From DASQDT01 sp036380435 (GTDB lineage Bacteria > Acidobacteriota > Blastocatellia > Pyrinomonadales > Pyrinomonadaceae), in contig DASVES010000489.1 of assembly GCA_036380435.1 (NCBI GenBank), positions 1-23,179 on the forward strand: 23,179 bases of DNA. Direction: 5' to 3'. Every line of letters starts with the position of its first letter. Position 1 is the stretch's first letter. The position numbers and the translations under genes were made by a program. This document shows, piece after piece, positions 21,301 to 23,179 of the stretch. The notes below the pieces were generated by a model that saw only the letters and a program-made list of their open reading frames with translations, was not told where the DNA came from and did no database searches.

Positions 21301-23179
21301 GCCCGTCGCGTCGGTCGTCTTGGCGGCGGCCATCGAGCCGGAGAGCGTGACGGTGACGCCGGCGAGGCCGAGCGCGCCTTCGGTGACGCGCCCGGTGATC
21401 GTGTAATTGCCGGGCGTGCCCGTGAAGTTTGCCGTCTGGTCGGCGACGACATTGGAGAACGTCCGGCTCGTGGGGGTGAACGTGTAGTTCACGCGGGTGG
21501 GCGTGACGGTGTAGCTGCCCTCGGCGCCGACGCCGAGCGAGTAGTTGCCGCCCGCGTCCGTGGTGGCCGTGGCCGTCTCGGCGCCGGAGAGTGTGACGGT
21601 CGCGCCGGCGATGGGGGCGCCGGCGGCGTTGGCTAAGCGCCCGTTGATCTGGTAGCGGTTGGCCTTGCCGGGGAAGTTCACGGTGCGGTTGCCGGCGGGC
21701 CTGCTGACGGCCGTGGAGGCGGGGGTGAAGGTGTAATTGATTCTGCCCGGCGTGAGGGTGTAGTCGCCGCTCGTCGGCAGACCGGCGAAGATGTAATTGC
21801 CGCTCGCGTCGGCCTCGGCGGCGACGGCCTGCGAGCCGGAGAGATTAACGCTTACGCCGGAGAGGCCGGAGCCGTTCTCTTTGGTGGCGCGTCCGCTCAA
21901 CGAGAAGGTGGGCTGTGGGGAGGCGGTGAGGTAGGCCGACAGCTCGTTCTTTCTGGAGGTCTCGCACGTCGCCACGTCGTTGCACTGGAGGAGGAGGTCG
22001 GCCCAGAAGTAGTTGGCGGCCGGGTCGGCCTCGCGGGCGAGCGTCGTGAGGAATCGCTGGCGGACGTACTGGACGGGGTCTTTGTCGGGGTCGGCGCTGT
22101 TGATGACCTTCGTGGACGGAGCCTGTGAGTAGAGGTGATTGTAGGTCGAGTTGATGACGGTGAGCCGGCGCGTGGCGGCGTCGGCGCGGATGGTGTCGGC
22201 GGCGGCGCCGCAGATGAGCTTGTCGAGGATCACGTCGCCGGCGTTCACCAACTCGACGGCGGAGGTGGCGTTGGTAGACAGCATGAACTCGCCGCGCTCG
22301 ATGAGGACGTTGCGCACACCGCGGTAGATGTAGATGCCGTAGGAGTTGAGGCTGGAGACGTTCATCCGAAAGTTGGAGACGTGAATGAGGTCGGCCGGCT
22401 GGCTCGAAGGGTCGTAGTAGTCGGGGAAGCTGGCGACGCCGATGAAGCCGCCCTCGTCGAAGAAGACGTTGCTGAAGAAAGCCTCCCGGCGCGGCGAGAG
22501 GTTGTCGGTGGGCGCGGGGTTGCCGAGCATCACCCATGAGAAGGGGGCGCCGAGGCCGAGCTTGCCGTAGTAGTTGGGTCGCTGGCCGTAGTCGGCGAAG
22601 ATCGTCTGGGTCATGACGAAGTTCTTCCACGTCACGTTCTGGACGACCGGGACCCGGATGCCGCTGTTGCCCGTGCTGCCGAGGAAGACCGATTTGTCCA
22701 GAGTCAGCCCGCTCTCCAGAGCGTGGAGGACAGCCCCGCCGAAAGTCTGTGTGCTCAGGCCGTAGAACTCGCAGTGGCGGACGACCGCGTCGCGGATGGC
22801 GTAAAGCCCGAGGGCGATGCGCGCGTCCGCCTCGGCCTCGGGCGTGCCGATAAAGACAAGGTCGGTGATGAGGAAGGTGTCGAGTCCCACGATGGAGAGC
22901 GCGTCGGCTTCGGGGCCGGTCTTAACGACGAACTCGGAGACAAGGCCCAGCCCGATGGTCAGCTCCGAGCCGGGGCCTTTGGGGTTGGGGTCGATTGCAG
23001 ACGGGACGCCGCGGATGGTGACGTTAGTGGCCTTGCCCCGGAAGTCTTTAATGACCGGCGTGAGGATGGCGAAACGGCCGAGGGGCACGGTGAGCGTCCC
23101 GCCGCCGGCGTCGGCGAGCGCGTCCAAAGCCCTCTTGATCGCGGGGCCGTCGTCGGCCACGCCGTCGCCGACGGCGCCG
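18310..23179 (-). CDS. Giant exported protein: pectate-lyase-type beta-helix, ten regulatory-like repeats, Calx-beta, DUF4214 (N-terminus outside window)
   Basis: At least 1622 residues are visible; the frame is open to the right edge, beginning GAVGDGVADDGPAIKRALDA, the conserved start of the pectate-lyase-3 beta-helix. Counted from the Val of VADD as residue 1: about 1-350 form the helix repeats (a carbohydrate-binding or carbohydrate-cleaving fold); 363-411 hold a short DUF4214-like piece; 419-1244 are ten units of about 82 residues of the carboxypeptidase-regulatory/CNA-B-like type (TGRVT...LAGATVTLSGS...TTDAGGNYTF...GNYTVTPS); about 1246-1356 are a Calx-beta domain (FGAAAYSASEAAGSVAVTIV; ending LTIADND). 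The last 255 residues are a DUF4214 domain (FVRQHYRDFFNREPDADGLR; RINVSAAFFLATEFQETGY; YNFWLTKLQDHGGDFHTAQM). Such architecture is expected outside the cell. The signal peptide and promoter lie beyond the window. No pectate-lyase catalytic residues could be assigned. Confidence 0.92.
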   Translation of the reverse strand, partial: GAVGDGVADDGPAIKRALDALADAGGGTLTVPLGRFAILTPVIKDFRGKATNVTIRGVPSAIDPNPKGPGSELTIGLGLVSEFVVKTGPEADALSIVGLDTFLITDLVFIGTPEAEADARIALGLYAIRDAVVRHCEFYGLSTQTFGGAVLHALESGLTLDKSVFLGSTGNSGIRVPVVQNVTWKNFVMTQTIFADYGQRPNYYGKLGLGAPFSWVMLGNPAPTDNLSPRREAFFSNVFFDEGGFIGVASFPDYYDPSSQPADLIHVSNFRMNVSSLNSYGIYIYRGVRNVLIERGEFMLSTNATSAVELVNAGDVILDKLICGAAADTIRADAATRRLTVINSTYNHLYSQAPSTKVINSADPDKDPVQYVRQRFLTTLAREADPAANYFWADLLLQCNDVATCETSRKNELSAYLTASPQPTFSLSGRATKENGSGLSGVSVNLSGSQAVAAEADASGNYIFAGLPTSGDYTLTPGRINYTFTPASTAVSRPAGNRTVNFPGKANRYQINGRLANAAGAPIAGATVTLSGAETATATTDAGGNYSLGVGAEGSYTVTPTRVNYTFTPTSRTFSNVVADQTANFTGTPGNYTITGRVTEGALGLAGVTVTLSGSMAAAKTTDATGNYSFTAIAEGNYTVTATRTHYTLAPPSVTVSNLLGNRTANFAATLNRHAIRGKVTNAAGAPVAGATVTLSGSQTATAAADADGNYTLPNLPAGGSFTVTSTRQNYTFTPASRTFDALGSDQTTDFTGALVSYNITGRVTAGGASLAGATVRLSGSQTGTTTADAGGNYTFTVTAEGNYTVTPSRPNYTFTPASAAFNNLSANAAADFAGALVSYQISGRVTTGGSALAGATVTLSGSSAGVATTDAAGNYTFNVKAEGDYTLTPSHPRHDFAPAARTFSNISGPQAADFAGTLKTYTVSGRVANINNTGIPGATVILSGSSTGTATTNAAGSYFFEGLTIGGAYTVTPTLTHHDLAPTSRTITNLESDQTADFVASFTKYKINGRVTKDGSGLPGVSVVLSGSQAGAATTDAGGNYSFTVTALGNYTVTPSHTNHAFTPASRTFDALGSDQTADFTGALVSYQLTGRVSVGTLGLAGVIVTLSGSTAAIITTDAGGDYTFTVTAEGNYTVTPSLAHYVFPSANAALNNVSANASADFAGALANYKISGHVTDEGAALGGVTVTLSGTRTGTATTDAAGAFSFNGLPALGNYTVTPILANRAFSPSSRTVGGLESDQTAEFTTTQRRLISFGAAAYSASEAAGSVAVTIVRTGDISSAAEVVCSAVNGSAEQRTDLSPVIGTISFESGEASKSLDIFITDDAYLEGAEQLTLMLSDPVGGTLAEQSTTTLTIADNDHAPQAANPIDDAQFFVRQHYRDFFNREPDADGLRFWSGQILSCDADPGCVEDKRINVSAAFFLATEFQETGYFIHRLYKAAYARAPRHVEEFLLDSRQVGLGLVVNDPGWQQLLEDNKAEFATVFVERPDFVNAYPLALAPAEFVGRLNERAGAPLAQAELGPAVGEFAGAATSADTAARARALRLVVESDALRRRELNAAFVLMQYLGYIQRNPDEAPDTDLSGYNFWLTKLQDHGGDFHTAQMVRSFLVSTEYRARFGR
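19429..21906 (-). repeat. Ten tandem coding repeats (about 248 bases each) in the giant protein
   Basis: Ten consecutive units of 82-84 residues each start with a [Y/H/F]xxxGRV-like strand, contain a VTLSGS strand and a TTDAxGNYxF turn, and end in FTPxSRTFxxLxxxQTADF. Units differ by up to about half their residues, but pairs four units apart are nearly identical in DNA: 19919-19983 matches 20909-20973 with one mismatch, and 19766-19824 matches 20756-20814 with two, both at an offset of exactly 990 bases. Confidence 0.92.

Noticed and set aside
19429..21906. The regular spacing of repeats as a possible CRISPR array
   Set aside because: Units are about 248 bases, coding, in frame and without short identical repeats and unique spacers.

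Overview
The window is about 23.2 kb of high-GC bacterial chromosome with no plasmid, phage, transposase, CRISPR or RNA-gene signal that I can see. The gene content suggests Acidobacteriota, possibly class Blastocatellia / Pyrinomonadaceae: a fused AroD-AroE enzyme, a secreted protein ending in Calx-beta and DUF4214 domains, an ECF sigma/anti-sigma pair, NYN and DUF2203 proteins beside signal peptidase I, and many small secreted hypotheticals. That placement is inference from gene style; no marker gene was compared.

Layout. (1) 1-3139, minus strand: a run read right to left of NYN-domain protein, DUF2203 protein and signal peptidase I (lepB), then after a 314-base gap the N-terminal part of a protein that leaves the window on the left. 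(2) 3302-4204, minus: a lipoprotein with its own good promoter. (3) 4537-10470, plus: a zinc-ribbon protein coupled to an RlmB-like rRNA methyltransferase, two tandem paralogous zinc-ribbon membrane proteins, fused aroDE, and a ThiF/MoeB-like adenylyltransferase. (4) 10818-14342, plus: a secreted beta-propeller protein and two small secreted hypotheticals, closed by a perfect 16-bp terminator hairpin. (5) 14439-16754, minus: an ECF sigma factor, its zinc-finger anti-sigma factor (ATGA overlap) and a secreted protein with a secretin-N-like domain, apparently one regulatory operon. (6) 17019-18218, plus: a ROK-family repressor, convergent with (7) 18310-23179, minus: a very large exported protein (at least 1622 residues, N-terminus outside the window) with a pectate-lyase-type beta-helix, ten roughly 83-residue carboxypeptidase-regulatory-like repeats, a Calx-beta domain and a DUF4214 domain.

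The most unusual feature is not a gene. Six intergenic gaps contain long inverted repeats (79-191 bp overall). Four different sequence families have arms made of degenerate 7-base tandem units, and the remaining two are copies of one composite element with three palindromes nested inside each other. They sit directly after stop codons, and in two cases (rlmB and aroDE) the stop codon and the last few codons of the gene lie inside the repeat arm. I propose these as a heptad-built palindrome family spread through this genome. Whether they act as terminators, mRNA stabilisers or mobile hairpins cannot be decided from one window.
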